From Mesaphorura yosii (Eukaryota; Arthropoda; Collembola; Poduromorpha; Tullbergiidae), in contig WIXG01000050.1 in assembly GCA_009869945.1 (NCBI GenBank), forward strand, positions 124,001 to 188,000: 64,000 nucleotides of DNA, in the 5' to 3' direction. The first letter of the stretch is position 1, and each line of letters starts with the position of its first letter. Of the stretch, positions 39,301 to 54,300 are shown piece after piece. Both the position numbers and the translations under genes were made by a program. Under the pieces are notes generated by a model that searched no databases, was not told where the DNA came from, and was given only the letters and a program-made list of their open reading frames with translations.

Positions 39301-42300
39301 ATGAACACTGGCATTTGGTGATGCTTGTTATTTTTTCCACTGCATTGGGTTACATGGGCGGCTTTTCTTTCTCTTTACACAACGGGAAAAATTCATAATT
39401 GCGAGGCGCGCATGGGATTATTACGCGTTTGGCATTTGCAATGCGATGATGGACGTCACAATAATTTAAACTGAAATTTAAGAGCAACAACAGTTTAATG
39501 AAAGAGTCTATAAATATCAAAATCATTAACCCGTGAATTGTGAATTATGAATGCTTTTCTCTTAAAATATTGTACTACAGCGCGGACAAGCGGAGAGCAG
39601 TGAGAAGGATCGCAATTGGCCACTTTTTATTGCTTACGTCAAATTCAAAACCCTAAACCAATAATAAAATACATCATAAAAACCACGAACTACGAACTTC
39701 ACAAGCTAACTAAATGTAACTGTAAGCCAAAGCTGCTGGCTGGCTGGCAACATGCAGATTTACAGATGCACATCGTGAAACTTACAAACTGTTGCTGTCA
39801 TTGTTAGAATGAATCACGCGCAATGGCAGTACACTGCAGTTCTACACTGCATAAATGTCAATTATTACATCTTTACAAGGTATGCAATGCATTTTTATGA
39901 GATATGCTGCAGATTGCATATTACACATTGTCTTGCTGTCCTGCCGGCATTCGCTGCTGGAGCAAATGCCGAGCAAGCAGAGCACGCAATCTTTTTATCC
40001 ATAACACATTATAATTACAATGGAAATTCGATAACCATAAAAGAAAATGCATGCCACGGCAGTCCGTCTTTCTCTCAGCATTAAAAGGATGAGCCAATGA
40101 ATCACGTCCAAATACGGACAAGAATTTTTTACTCGATATACCCGCTGACATGAAATAAAAATGCACTACGTGCACAAAATTCATGCACATTCCAGAGTTC
40201 AGAGAGACCAGCAAAACCAATCTTTGCATTGCATTCCATGCAACTGTATGCAATTCAAGTTGAACTGGGGAATGCAATGCACTGCAATGGAATGCACATG
40301 CAGAATGTATGGCAGAGAAAAAGAATACGTGAACGATTGCGCGACCTGGAGTCTGCTGACTGCGGTCGCAAGTCCATAGATGCAGTTCCTGTTTTTCCAG
40401 TTCAATTAAACGAGACTGCATTTTTGTGCAATCAGAAACTGGAACTTGTCAATAGCACAGTCGTGACAGTGCCATATTTGGCCAGTGTCACCATTTAATG
40501 TTTATGGCAATCCCACACATTTAGCACAGATAGCAATATATACGGGTTAGTTCATTGTCTACACAAGTTTACACAATAATTTGGAATTCATTTGCATTCG
40601 TTTGGGTTCTCGAAGAAAATTGTCTCCAATTCATTGCTCCCGCTGTTGTCTTGCACATTGGACATTTAAAGGACAAAATGCTACACGTGCCCATGCAGTC
40701 TTGAAGACATACAGTCCACAAGTTGTCAAAAAACAAACCACGAGTCCAGTAGAGCCACATCGAATACTCTTTCATTAACCTACGAATTTTGGTTCCAGTC
40801 GCGAACCGGTTGAAACTGGAGCCTGATTTCGGACTCTAGGACGTCAATAGCTGTTTTGATGCACGGGTTTTCCACTTATGCGCTATTTCTGTATCTTTGA
40901 TTTCTACTAATAAATAGTTTCCTGGAAGTCTTTAATGTCAAAAGGCGAGAATGCCTCGTGTGTGATTTGAGAGAATTTATGCCATGCTACATTGTTACTC
41001 GCCAAGTCCTCACTTTTCTCTGAATACAAAGGCTAATGTCAAGGCTGTCTCTTACAATTTTTGCCCTGGATTCAATTAATCTTTAATTACCTCGTGTCTC
41101 TTTTTAAAACTTATTGTGCGCATACACGCAGCTTCCAATTTTAGAAGCTTAATACCAGCACAGAGACAGAAACAATCAATCATGTGTCAGAAACGATTAG
41201 CTTCTCTAAATAGCACAGAGCATCAGAGCCGCTGCCATAAAAATAGCACTAAAATTAATAATGCATGAAGGTTAAAGTATGAATATGCACGAGAAAATTC
41301 GAGCACCTAAAGCGCGAAAGGAAAGTTTACGATCTTAAGAGTCATTCGCCATTGTTTTGTGATAATCACGTCAGTGACTCATCACAACAGAAACCCACAT
41401 CACTCGCCCATCGCCCATTTAATAGGTGCCAAAAAGCGAGCAGCAGAAGAGTGATTGCAGTGTCAACAAGCCACAGCTAAGCACAATTAACCTCATTTTG
41501 TCGTTTTCCACAACATTACAACTTTATAATTCGATTTAGATTGTTTTCTTGTGCCATCGCCAAGAATAAAACAATCCAAATCATGACCTGGCCTACATCT
41601 GCTCCATGTTTGCTTACATGCTTAAAATTAATCGGAATGTTTTCGGGTTCGCCCTTTCAGCAGATGTGTGTAAGTGCAAATTACAAACAGATGCTTTCAC
41701 TTTTCCAAGAATTAACCATTTGAATCTCAAAATTTCAGCTACAGCGTGTGTGGCATTTTGGTATCAGAAATAGAAATTACCTCATCTCGCCAGAACGCGA
41801 ACCACAATAAATCACACAAACGCCCGAAGACGCGACGACTGAATAGACAGATTCTAAAATAGAAATTGGCACAACAAATTGCGCTTGTTTGAACCGAGTG
41901 ACAAATGCATAATTCTTCCATTTCCTAAATTGGTGCAGAGGCTGTCATACATTGTAAAACGAGTGTACGAAAGGCTTCATTACTTGAAACAGGAATAACG
42001 ATCGAATTAATTTCTCAAAGCAATCCTTCTCATGGCCGCAATTCAGGAAACATAAAAATCGACATTGATTATCAGTGCGGGTGCGGGCTACAGACATGAA
42101 CTGGAAATGCAAGGGCAGAGGACGTGAGACGTGTGCTTACACAGTGAATCATGCTACACACACTCCAGTTGGGTAAACACAGCCATATTAACAACAAGTT
42201 TCAAATACGTCTAAAATGGATTAATTTCAGCTGTTTTCGCTGGTGCAGATACACACCATAATTTATTTCGATATCCTTAATTTGAAAACCGTTGTGTAAA

Positions 42301-45300
42301 TATGACGGACGTAATTCTGACTACTGCATGGTAGTGCTTTGTGAATGCTTTAATAGCGTCATTACTAAAATCTTTTACTTACGTTCCCATTTCAGATCTC
42401 GTTAAGCCGTTGATTTACAAAATTCCATAATGACACTGCCACACTGAACACTTGCAAACTTCCACATTTCGCCTGGACACAGATTTCAACAGTTCAACCT
42501 TGCAAATACATAGACCTTACTCTTATTTGGGTGAAAACGACGACTTGACAATGCACACGACAACGATGCACAATAGCGAATGGCGACCTTTCTGATATCT
42601 GCAAGCAATCTTACAAAAGCACAAAACTATTTGAAGAGCACAGCAAATGGCAAATACAAATATTAGTCTTAACGTTGCCAAAATTTGTATTTGTAGCCAA
42701 AGTCACACGCCTTTATTCGTAACACGCTGTGACGAAGACACAGGCGGGCATGTGCCTTGCCAAGATTCTTGTCTCGTTGGGCGCAAGAGCTTGCAGCTTG
42801 AATTATCCATAATTTCTACTGCTTCTCCAAGAAAGATGAGTCAGCCACACATTGTCGTGACTATGTCAAGAAAATAGAGAAAGTGTCAGGAAAGTGAAGT
42901 CGAGCCAAGAACCGACCGACATTCACACCGAAGAGCACAGAAATATAACTCACTCTAATTACACAAACTTCAAATGATTGCTTTACGGAATATGACTTTC
43001 AAATATGTAAATTGCGACTGACGTCTCAAAATACGGCCATATTCACGACTGCCAACTGTTATGCCGTGCCATGCTAAATCAAGGCAAAATAATATATCGC
43101 GCATTTCGATTTTACCTCTTCGCTGACTAATTGGCTCACACTTGCTTCACGACCATGAATCCTGATGCGAGCATGTGAAAACGAGAGGAATATTGCGCAG
43201 CACATTTCACATGGCCACTCCACGAGTTAGAAAAAAGAGTATCGAGGAATCTATGCCAAATTAGCATAGAAAAGAGTATCTATACTTCAAAAATCTTAGC
43301 CTTCTTCAAACCCAGTTAAGTCCACTTCAAAGTCTTGCCTACCCGGCTGGAATTCTTCTTTTACTCATTATGCAAGAAGAAAAGGAACACAAAAGAAGAC
43401 ATACTACAAGTCAAATCTTACAACGCAAGAGCACAATACGATTATTTTTCAGGTATGCAAGTCAAGATTGGAATGTAATTCATTCATGCGCGTATTTAAG
43501 TATGAGCGCACAGATCAGATCACCCAAGGTACTTGCCATTGGCATCGTCATGCGTGCACTGAGATTCTGTCTGAAATTGTATGGCATGTATTAGATTCGT
43601 AGGGAAGACGCACACGTACTCACGTACGCACGGAGACCCAGAAAGTCATCATAAAAATATCTTGTCATCTTTATGTTTATTAGACCGCATAGAAACCCAA
43701 ACCGCGAAACGCCGTCATCATGAATGGATGCAGCCGCACCATTTCAAAATAATATGACAATGCACGCTACGGAACAACGCGACGTAATGCATGCATGGCT
43801 GAGATTCATCTTCATCTCATTTGAATATTAGTGTTAATGGTGCTTGGGCTTGAATGCCAAGGTGTAATGTGTTAAAAATCTCTTGGCTGACTTTGACGTG
43901 ACACGTGAGATTGTATTATTTTTGGAGTTTGTGGTTTGTATTTCTCTAGAGTTCATCAAATGACTTAATGCATCGTTACTCGTTACGTACCTTGAAGGAG
44001 AAACTGCACATGAGACATTCGAGGACGGCGCAGGTGACACTGCCGTTGACATTGGCTTGGCATCAGTCGCTGCCGCTGCAATTGTCGGTTTCCCCTTCGC
44101 TCTGATTTCTCTGCAGTTGCAATCGCGACAGCTGCCACAGACAGACTCATTCTTGTGCATTCGAGCCGAATCCGATGAAGCTGAACTGGAAGAACAATCA
44201 TCTTCGTCGCCTGCCTCGACCTCATCTTCTTGTATGGGACCGAGAATTGAGACCGGGTACTCGCCACCGACGTACGCGATTGGGTTCACGAATTCAGCGA
44301 TACAAATCAACATGTTGAACGTATTTTATGGGTGAATGCCTCAAATGATTAAAAAACTGAGCAATATGTTCGACTGCCCCTTCTCAGCAAAAGTCACCCT
44401 TGCACAGAACCAACACAATGATGTACATGCTTATGTTCAAATTAAAAACACATAAATTATTCAGAATTCAAAATAATCAATGTAATTGTTCTCCGGCGGA
44501 GAAAAGTCAAACTGAAGACTTTTTTTTAGCTGAGACGAAACTTGGAAAACAATCACTCGCTTGCTGTGGAAAGAAGTAACGAACGAAAATCAGCCCGCTG
44601 CTGCTTCACGAGAACGAAAGAACGATCTCCAGACTTTGCGACTGCCAACAATCGAATGAGTCAACAAACAACAACAACCGAGACTATGGTATAAGTAAGA
44701 AACGGATTTCTTGAGGAAGGCTGTTAAGAAAAAGGGCTAAGCAGTAAGAAGTTGCATTAGCTCCGAGGGTAATCCATCCCAGTCCTGCCTTGATACACGC
44801 ACTCTGTATTCCAGCATCCCTCTAGCTGCATCTGCAGGCTGACTCAGCATTGCACTTCAGTAAGCAAGTGGCCCTTAACACAAACATGTGCATCTGCGCT
44901 TGAACCATTAGTCAGTCTCTTGTCGTTCCTTAAGACGAAGACGAACATGAGCACATTGTCGTTAAAAGATCACTTAACAGTCTCGTATCGTAATGCAATA
45001 TGAACCAGGCAGGCAGACGTCATGCATTAAGCTCAACAAGTCGCCGTCGTATTGCCCAGCTGTGTTTTTCTAATTTTTCAAAATCCAAATCCATGCCATG
45101 CGCTCGAAATCAGAGCCATCCACAGTCCACGGCTCTGTTCTGCTCTCCTTTTGCTAACTAACCTACACTTACGCATTTTTATTTCTGGCCCCAATAATTT
45201 GAGCCACACGAACCTTTCACGGGACAAGACAAGACATTTGCTGCCTTGCCCTGCCAGCCACCGAAGAGCAGATGTTCACCGTAAATTGTAAATCTGAGTC

Positions 45301-48300
45301 GAGTTCATTTTACACCACGTAAGATGGGAGCAATTGGAAAGAAAATGGAAAAGGTACGCGTATGATTCAATTATAATGAAGGGAGCCTTCCTTCTGCCTT
45401 GCCTTTCTTGCTGCACGTATGCTATAAATTGTCGTTCTTGTTATTATCGAGAAAATCAACATCTTTTATGTTTTTGGTTCGTGCTCGGCTCGGCTCCTGG
45501 CTGACAGCACAGGGCTCAGCAGAGCAAGACAGGTGGTAGACTGACGGTCGGTCGGGCCGGGTCTCTTGCTGCCTTACCTTACCTGACTGCCAGTGTTTGA
45601 TTGCTTGTTAATAATATATTAGAACCATCAACGAAGTGCAACAAAGCGCATAAAAAGTGGAGGTCCAGGCTTACGACTTGTTAATACTCTTTCCTCGGTT
45701 CTGGAGGCCAGATGTTTTGTAGAAACTTTTTTTTTGAAAACATTTCGAAGACGCAAGAAGAACCTGGAGAATCTGGCAACAATTTTCCGAGCAGTGTGTC
45801 AAAAAGACATGAAGCATGTCATGGCACGGGCACAGTCAAGACGTCGCATCTGTTTCGGTGCTTGCTGCCAGGCTTCAAGTTTGTAAATACGAAATTAAGT
45901 ACAAGTGAACAGTCTTTTCGGCGAAGTCAAAGATGGTTCCTACACACATTGTTGATTACTGAACCGCATTTCGATACAGTGCACTTCTGGTAAACAGATT
46001 TATCATCTGCTCTTCTTAATGTCTTGCCGCGGCTCGTGCCAAGCATGCTTGAAAATTGAAACGTCCCGAAATTAATTGCAAAAAGCACCAGACGCATCAA
46101 CTATGAAATACGTGTTTCAGAAGATTGTGTTTTAAGAAGCATTTGAATGGGCTACGAGCTATAATAATTCTTTCCCACTGGAAATCATTTATGAATATGT
46201 CTGCTCTGGTTTAACTATGCTCACTGTTGAAATCTTCAGCCTCGAAAACAACAACTAGCTTCTTCTGCTGTACCTTGCGGAATAAGTTAAAGTTGAATGT
46301 TACCAATTACCTGTGGAATGAATCACAGTTCAAAATTCCAGAGTTTGAAATTCGACTTGGCTTAATGGAAAAACGAAGGCTTCATTAGCTTTGTCTAAAG
46401 TTCAAATTGAAGTAAGTATCATTTGGAATCTAAAACTCATTAAAACTGTTTACGAACGAATCTTCTTTTTGAACTCAATCTCGGAGGTTAATTTTTCCTC
46501 GATCCGAGTAATGAGCAGAAACTTCCTCAAACGTTAGAGTTTAGCAATCAAACTAATATCATCGATCTTTCATGAAAAATAACATGCTTCCTTTAGACCA
46601 GGTTGAACCACAAATCAGTGCCAGTGATTATGATCGACAGCTTAGCACAGTGGCAGTCCAAAAGCCAATTCTCCAAGACACTCACGCCCTGCATTATACT
46701 TTTCGAACTGTAGTTGTTAATGTGAGCCTATTTTCTACTTTTCAACGTAGGTACGAGTGTAAAATTATCATTAATTCATTAATGAGGTAATTGTAATTGT
46801 GTCGCGACTACCAAATTGAACTTATCTTCTTCTCCCATCAATCAATTATCTGACGCCTTATTATGCTGCTCCACACTGATAGCAATAATCAATCACGGAC
46901 ATCTGAAATTTGTACTAATACTGCCACTGCCGGTAGTCAATTAATCAATTCATCGTTCATTCAACTCCTCCTTGATGACAGAATATGCAAAATTGTACCT
47001 CACAAGTTACATTTTACAACCTACACCGACAATAAACCTTTACATATTGAACATAATTCGCTGTTGCGTTGTTGGGAAATGGCAATAAATGCAAACGCAT
47101 CACACACGTTCACATAATGAAGTCTCAAGTGCGCACACCCGCATGTGGCAAGTACAGTTCCCAAATTAAGTGCGGCAAGCAATAAACAGGCGATACAACA
47201 GCATTATGAATGTTAGAGTGTTTGGTCGTAAAGCCAAAAACTAATTTTTCACTTGGTCAGTTCTTACATCATAAAGGATGTGAACAATGACCTGCAATCA
47301 CGGAGTAAATAGTGAACCGTTGCCCGTAGCCAGTAAAACTGCATTGCACTTGGGTCGCTGTTTCCCACGAGCGAGCAACGGCGTGCGCAACCTTCATAAA
47401 GAATGAAAATATTACATTAACGACAACGGGCATTTGATGCGGTTAATTGCTAATGTTTCACCGTTCCACGTGACCGCTCGTCGAGAACTTTGCGAATGAT
47501 ATTTGCCCGTTATGCTGCTGGCAATTAATTCCAAGTCAGCCTTTTGTGCTTGCGCTGCCTTGTCTTTCAAGACAAATAAACTCAAGGTGTCAAAACCTCG
47601 GTTAACAATAGAAAAATAGAATCGCGTCGGGTCGGTAATGGTAATGAATCCTTGAACGATTGAACCAATTACTTAGACACTGCGCCCCAGCTCCTCTTCA
47701 GCCTCAGTCCTCATCCATCATTCATGAACGTTGAACGTATTTACATGAACATTATTCATGAGGGAAAAGGGTAAATAAAGTCAATGACAAAGTGCACTCT
47801 CATCGTCTTTGCCACAAGGTAAACGTAAAGGTAGGGCCACTGTTTTGTAATTGGTATCACAGAAATGACGGAATAGGAGCACGGATGAGGATGATAATGA
47901 TAAAGTGGACCAAAAAACACCGTAAAGCATACATGTAAGTTGAAGAATTGAGCGTCAATGGCACCAATCTGCACACTTATCAGCCGTCAGTCAGTGTGGG
48001 AGGAAGTGCAAGAAAATGCATTCACATGTCAATGTAAATGATACGCAAAATTGTCGAAATTGTTCCACCCAACGTCCTACTGTTCTTTGGTGCAAATCCT
48101 GACTGTTTTCATAATCTTTCTGTTTCATCAGAATCTTTTATTCGTGCCTGTTCAGGAATTAGTCGAGTGACCTTCCATTCTCGTAAGTTGTCATATTTAT
48201 TCATTCAAAACAATACAAATAGATATAATGCGAGCTTTGAGTACAGTTGAAAACCTTCGCTGTGCATTATTATTAGCAGAATACTTGCAAACTCTACCGC

Positions 48301-51300
48301 ATGAGTGCAAATTAACAGGTTGCAGGCGCTAACATCTTTTCCTTTTCCACGGAAAGGAAGATTATTTTAATTTGAAGTGTAATAAATATGCAATCATTTT
48401 ACTATTTAGTGTAGGTTTCCTTGAAGTCGGACCACGCGACCACGCGCATAACGATTTGAATGGCAAAATACAACCACTCGAGAACTCTCCAATGCTCTCT
48501 TTCTTTGTTTATCTCAGTTTGAAGATTGATGTTGATGCCTATCAGTATGATTCAGAATTGATAACTTTCTATATGCCACAAGCAATAAGAACACTGTAGA
48601 AAGTTGCAGTCTTTCTTTCGCTAAAGCGCTGAGAATTTTGTCGCATCCTCCGGCTTCTGTACATGCGCGTAATCCTGCTTGGACTTTGTGCTGTTTCCGT
48701 TTCCTACAAAAGCTCTTTCAATGCGTCGTCAATTAGCTGGGTTTGAAATACTACGACAATTTACTCATTACATTTGTAAAAAGTCAAAGCAAACAATGAG
48801 TCCCCAAATCCCACGTGAGTGTACGTGTTGTTCACATATGCCAATTGAGCAGACGATTCACTTCCTTTTCCGATCGACTGCCCTAAACCTGTCACTCCAT
48901 TTGGCGCTTTCAACAATGACATTCCTTTCTGCTCAAAAGGGAGCACGCGATAGAAAACGGAAATACCAGTTGTACTCATCCAACTTAGGATTCAGAATTG
49001 TTACACATGGTTCAGCAAAAGCTAATGGTAATTGAAGAGAGCTCATGCAAAAATGCGAAATCAACCGCAGCAGCAGGGCGGCAACAAATATTTAAATTAA
49101 TTCGCGAAGGCGATAATAAAAATCAGCAATTAATACAATAACAAATAATTAAGGTTTTTAAAATACAAGTTTCAAGAATCCAATCCAAGTTTCTCATGAC
49201 AAGAAAATCAGACCGTGAACAATCACAATTGCTCAATAATTTACATACTAATAATTGGAGTCGAGACAACTTCAACTGAAAGGAACGGAATAGTTAGTCT
49301 TTCAGTGCGTAAAATTCTCATGAATCCATGCAACTGATTGCTTGAACCGCACCCTCAAAAGAAATCATAGAGCTCATTAGACAAGTGGCAACGTATTGGC
49401 AAAAAAGTAGTAAGCCAGAATAAAAGCCTTCGATTCGTTGGCCTGAAATGACGCAACAATGTCGTCGTGTCTTGTTTTGGGTAAGCAAACAGAATCAAGT
49501 GTGAAAACCTTCACGTTGTTTACCGTTTCCAATCTCCCCGATTAGCAAATTAGTAAAGCAATCAAACCGCTTTCCACATTTCTACTTGCGTTTATTTACG
49601 ATAAAAAGTCAACTTCACCGTTGGAAGCGGCGATAAATCCTTAAAATTTCTCAATTCACTCAAAACTCAAACATCAAAACCAGGTGGCAATCGCACAATC
49701 CGGTTCAACATCTTGTCGGCGCGTGCCATAAACTTCGCGGTGCCTGTTTTGGCAATTAATTATGAGACCGAATTGATCACGGCTTACTTCTCCGAGAGCA
49801 AGTCGGCACTCTCGGCACCTTGCTCTCCCATAAATTTCCATTAACAGACATTAATCGTGGCACATCCTGAATCCTGACTCTGAACCCGTATACGTACAAG
49901 CCGAAGTGAAATGTATGTCATCAAAGTCGCCACGCCATGTCAAGCCTTCTTGTCTTCTTCACCAATCCATGACATGAATCTCAATTAAGTGAACTTAATT
50001 CTCAATATGCTTCGCATACTCATTGCGAGTAAATTCTCACTACGTCTTCTGAGTGATTAAAGGTGTTAATTCTTCTTGACTTGATGCTTCACCAACTTTT
50101 GTTGCGCTTCAAGAATTTGGAATAAAGGACACACGTGAATGTCAAGCGCGGAATTTATCAAGTCATTTCCATCTTAAGCCAAAGCGAGAGACATTGCCAA
50201 CTCACCCTAATTCTCAAACATTTAATTGTAGATGCCAGCTGCGGCCGAACTTGGTTTCAGTTTATGTCTTCGGCTACTACACTTGAGTCCTACCGGAGGT
50301 CAAATCTTTCAAAATTTTACAACTCCTTGAAAAATTGAAGTGAAGCTATTACAAAGCAAGTGCATTGCAATATTCCTCTTATTACAAGTCTTTCAAAATA
50401 AATACTTCGAGCGAAAGGCGAAATGAAATGAAGTTCGTGATACATGTGTTAAGGGATATTATGATTTCGCGCAGCAGCTAAATATTAATTCGTGAATTCG
50501 CTTCAGATCGTGTCATGTTCACGTTAACGTTCATTTTATGAATCATGAGTTTGCTTTAGTAAAAGACAAGAATTCTGTGCAATGTTTAAGTAAATCATGC
50601 ATAGGCACTCTATTAATTTCCCACAATTCGTAATAAATCTTAATATTAATTAACAGCTTGGCGCATAAAAGAACGTTCCGCAATAGCCTTCAAAACAACG
50701 AAATGCACTTTCACTGATGCACTTGGAATGCTAATTTAATGATAAGGCCATAAAGCATCAATGTTGGATTGCATCGCATCGTCTCTTACAATAAATAATC
50801 TCCAATAAACAGTAATTGAGGAAATATGGCATCAACTGCCTACAAGCCTAGCTACGTTGCTTCAAAATGCAAGTTCGTGTGTACCGAAGAATTGACATCG
50901 CGTTGCGTGTAAAATGTTCTCGAGCAATTCAGAGGCAAGTTTACAATCCGTTGACCTCTTCCCGATTACCGTCGTGGAACCACAAACCATTGCCAAAGTT
51001 GCCGCTAATCACGTCCTAACGAGATTATGATTGGATAATAAAACAAGGAAGGATCGAGTTAGCGGTCTTTGAGTGATGCTGTGTGATCCTAATCCATTCT
51101 AATTCCTCCCCGTTTGAGGTAATTCTTGTGATTTAGAATAATAATAAGAAACAAGATTCATTACACTCTATGCTCTTTTGGATTACGAATCTGCATTCAC
51201 GTGGTTCTGGTTCATTCAACTCCCGAAGTTGAAAGTTCAGACAGACTGCTACTGCTAATCCAGGAATTAAAATTCTTCTGTGGCAGGAATCAACCACGGA

Positions 51301-54300
51301 AAATTCCCCAGACTTACGAATCTGCACGACAGGTTACTTAATTCAGAGAGGCAATAAACGCTTCTTGTGGTCTACCACTAGCAGACAAGACAAGATATGA
51401 AGCGCATGTTTACAAGTGTCTAGTTTCTTGACATGATGCGCTGCTCCGTTTTAATTATAACTGTTTCGCATTTCCTAAACAAAGCACAACCTGCAGGATA
51501 CGATGTGATGGTTTCGAGACAGGAGCAGGCATCGAATTACAACAGCATTGCGGGAGGCTTATCATTATACGGGAATCTTCCATGCACAAATAAGGGTAAT
51601 GTGTGAAGTTAATTAGAGAGCATACTGTAAACTTCATTCAGAAATCGGGACCAAGAATCAAGACAGGCATCACATCAAATCGAATCTTCATAAGCAGAAT
51701 AGTTAAACTACACGATCACACGTCGTATGATGTTTTCGGTTTTGAGGCAAAAATTTTGCTGTGTGGGCAGGTGCTTTATCTTGCCAGGAGCTCTATATGA
51801 TGAATCAAGATCATAATCGAAAGATAATATTTTTATGGCAGACTCAATCCCAATGGCAGGTGCTCTAATTTAACCCAATCTTAAAATGCCTTCCGCGCCC
51901 GGACACATGAACATTTAATATCTGCTTCGTTCTCAGCTACCTCATTTACACTTTCAGAACTTCTCACGACAATGAGACGAGCACGAGCATCTTATTAAAA
52001 AGATTGTAATTAAAATCTCGCAAGACCTGCACCCCAGCACTGCAAGAATGAATTTCAGCACCTTTCGTGGCCTTCACTGTTTTGGATGTTGGGTCTGTGG
52101 TTTGCATAATCAAGAAAGTTCTGAGAACGAAACACGCCAACCACTAGCCAAGAGCCTCAGTATTAGCGTGTTACAAAATCAGATTTTCACTTCTTTTGGA
52201 ACTTTGTAAGAGCGTTAGCTCGTAAGTTTATGAGACGACCGGTGAGCAAGTAGCTGCTGTTACACGTGCATAAATGATAGTAACAGGCTAGCACGCACCT
52301 TAAATTATTATCCCATGCTGGTGGGAAAATTCTACTGACTCACATATCGTAAGCAGCATCGTCAGGAAAGCCCACATTAATCTCATTTGAAAATCTCTTT
52401 GAAGTTTTTGATATTTCCAAATTGCAACGCGCCGGAATAATGACATAATAACATAAATCAAGCACAATCAAGTAAACGAATGGTACGCTGACTGATGTCT
52501 GAAACCTGAATGTTTGTAAGTGCATAAGAAACCGTGTCTTAACAATGCTTCGATTTTGCTTCATGAACTTAACTATGTGTCACACAGCGGTAGAAAGTCT
52601 TATTTGTCTTCTGGAACGAAGTCCATCACGTACTCCGCCTGAGTTAAACCTGAGAACAAATTGTGAGTCAACCTCGGCCTTGACATTATTTTTATGAACT
52701 TTAGGTACAAGCTTTAATTAAAAGAAAAGCCGACATCGATACATGCTGATTGAGTTCAAAGACCAAAGAGAGAAATCTACTTTTGATTATCCTTGCTCGC
52801 AGCTATTTGTTGAGACCTAAGAACTAAGTTAAAGAATTATTGAAATGAGTAACAATTAATGGAGACCTTCACTTCGTTTCACATGCGTTTGTCCTGTTTT
52901 GTTGGGTGGGCCAATTCTGCAGATGCACATCATCCAAGGGAAAGCATTGAAATGAACTTCATCATCTAGCATCTAGCCTCACGCAATCCAATCCTCAATC
53001 AATCTGATGCACTGATTTTGAAATAACCCAACGTCACAAAATCCCAGATGTGATCCGCCCGAGACCTACTTCCTCAATCTCATTTCATTCCGATGAATCC
53101 GATGCAGTTACAAATGAGATTCTTAATACTGTCAGCAAATGCTTACAATTTTTCTTGATGATTGCATGTCAAACTCTTTTTATAAAACTGTGTTCGCATT
53201 CGCATATTCGCACTCGCAGGAAGCTTTACATTTACCTTTTCATCATTCTTCTTTGCTTTGAAATCCAATTCACTAGTTCAAAATCAAGCTCAATGTTCAA
53301 TCAAGTTTTAAATAAAGATTTCTTCAATTTATTACAACGAGCGCATATGTTGTTCATCTTGAGAAGTAAACAAAATTCAAGTTCCCCAGAAAGCAGGCAC
53401 TCAGAAATGGAAACAATGCAATACTTCAACCGTGAAAATAAAACGAAATGAAATATAAATCAAAACCAGTATACAATTGTTATGATGAGTTACAAACATA
53501 ACAATTGAGCCAAAAATAAAAAATGCGAGCATCATACGAAATAATGATGCAAATGTTTCCATTGCGAATTCGGACAATGATAGTCTACAGCTAAACGGCA
53601 ACGCCAGCAACAAGAGCGAATGAAAGAAGATTGAGACTCGAGAAATCTAGATCAGTCGAGTCGATTCGGAGCAAGCAATGCAAAATGAGCTGTTAGAGTT
53701 CTGCTGACACACTTACTTACCTTCTATGCAGAATGTATGCACGGGATCGACACAGATAATGCGCGTAAGGATCCGAAAGCTGACCTTCGCTGTTATAAAC
53801 TCTTCGCCGGAGATTTGAAGCGAGTACCGCTTCGCTGTATTCAAGCACAGACTCATCTTCGTCAAACATGGACATGGTCGTCACCGTCTTTCGAGAATTC
53901 TTGAGTTTGGTTCTGCGCTTCATTTTTTATTAAAATTGAACAAAGTTGGGTTCAGCCAGCAAAAGGAAGGATGATCGTTGATTTAAATCCTAACTGTTTA
54001 AGTCAATCATAGGGTCATTTCTTAAAAATGATTAAGTACCCTAATGTCAGTAATTGCTACTCAGACGATTCACACTTGAATTGTTTCACATGTGGACCAG
54101 TCAGCCCGAATCCACTTTTTACAGTGGATCCTCTTTTTAATGAAGTTTAATAGCTTAACACTTTAAACTGCGGGCGAAATTCTGATAGCAAGACAATGAA
54201 CCAATTATCATAATGAGCGTAGTAAGATTCTCGCCAAATAGCAACAATCCAGTTTTCCGCGTGTCTGAGTTTGACTTGAAGTTCATCAAGGTCATCGATC

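Noticed and set aside
43624-43652. Nine-codon start MMTFWVSVR with AC|GTGAGT donor in phase 2
   Set aside because: Too short, and an overlapping GTACGT donor would give phase 1. Not distinguishable from chance.
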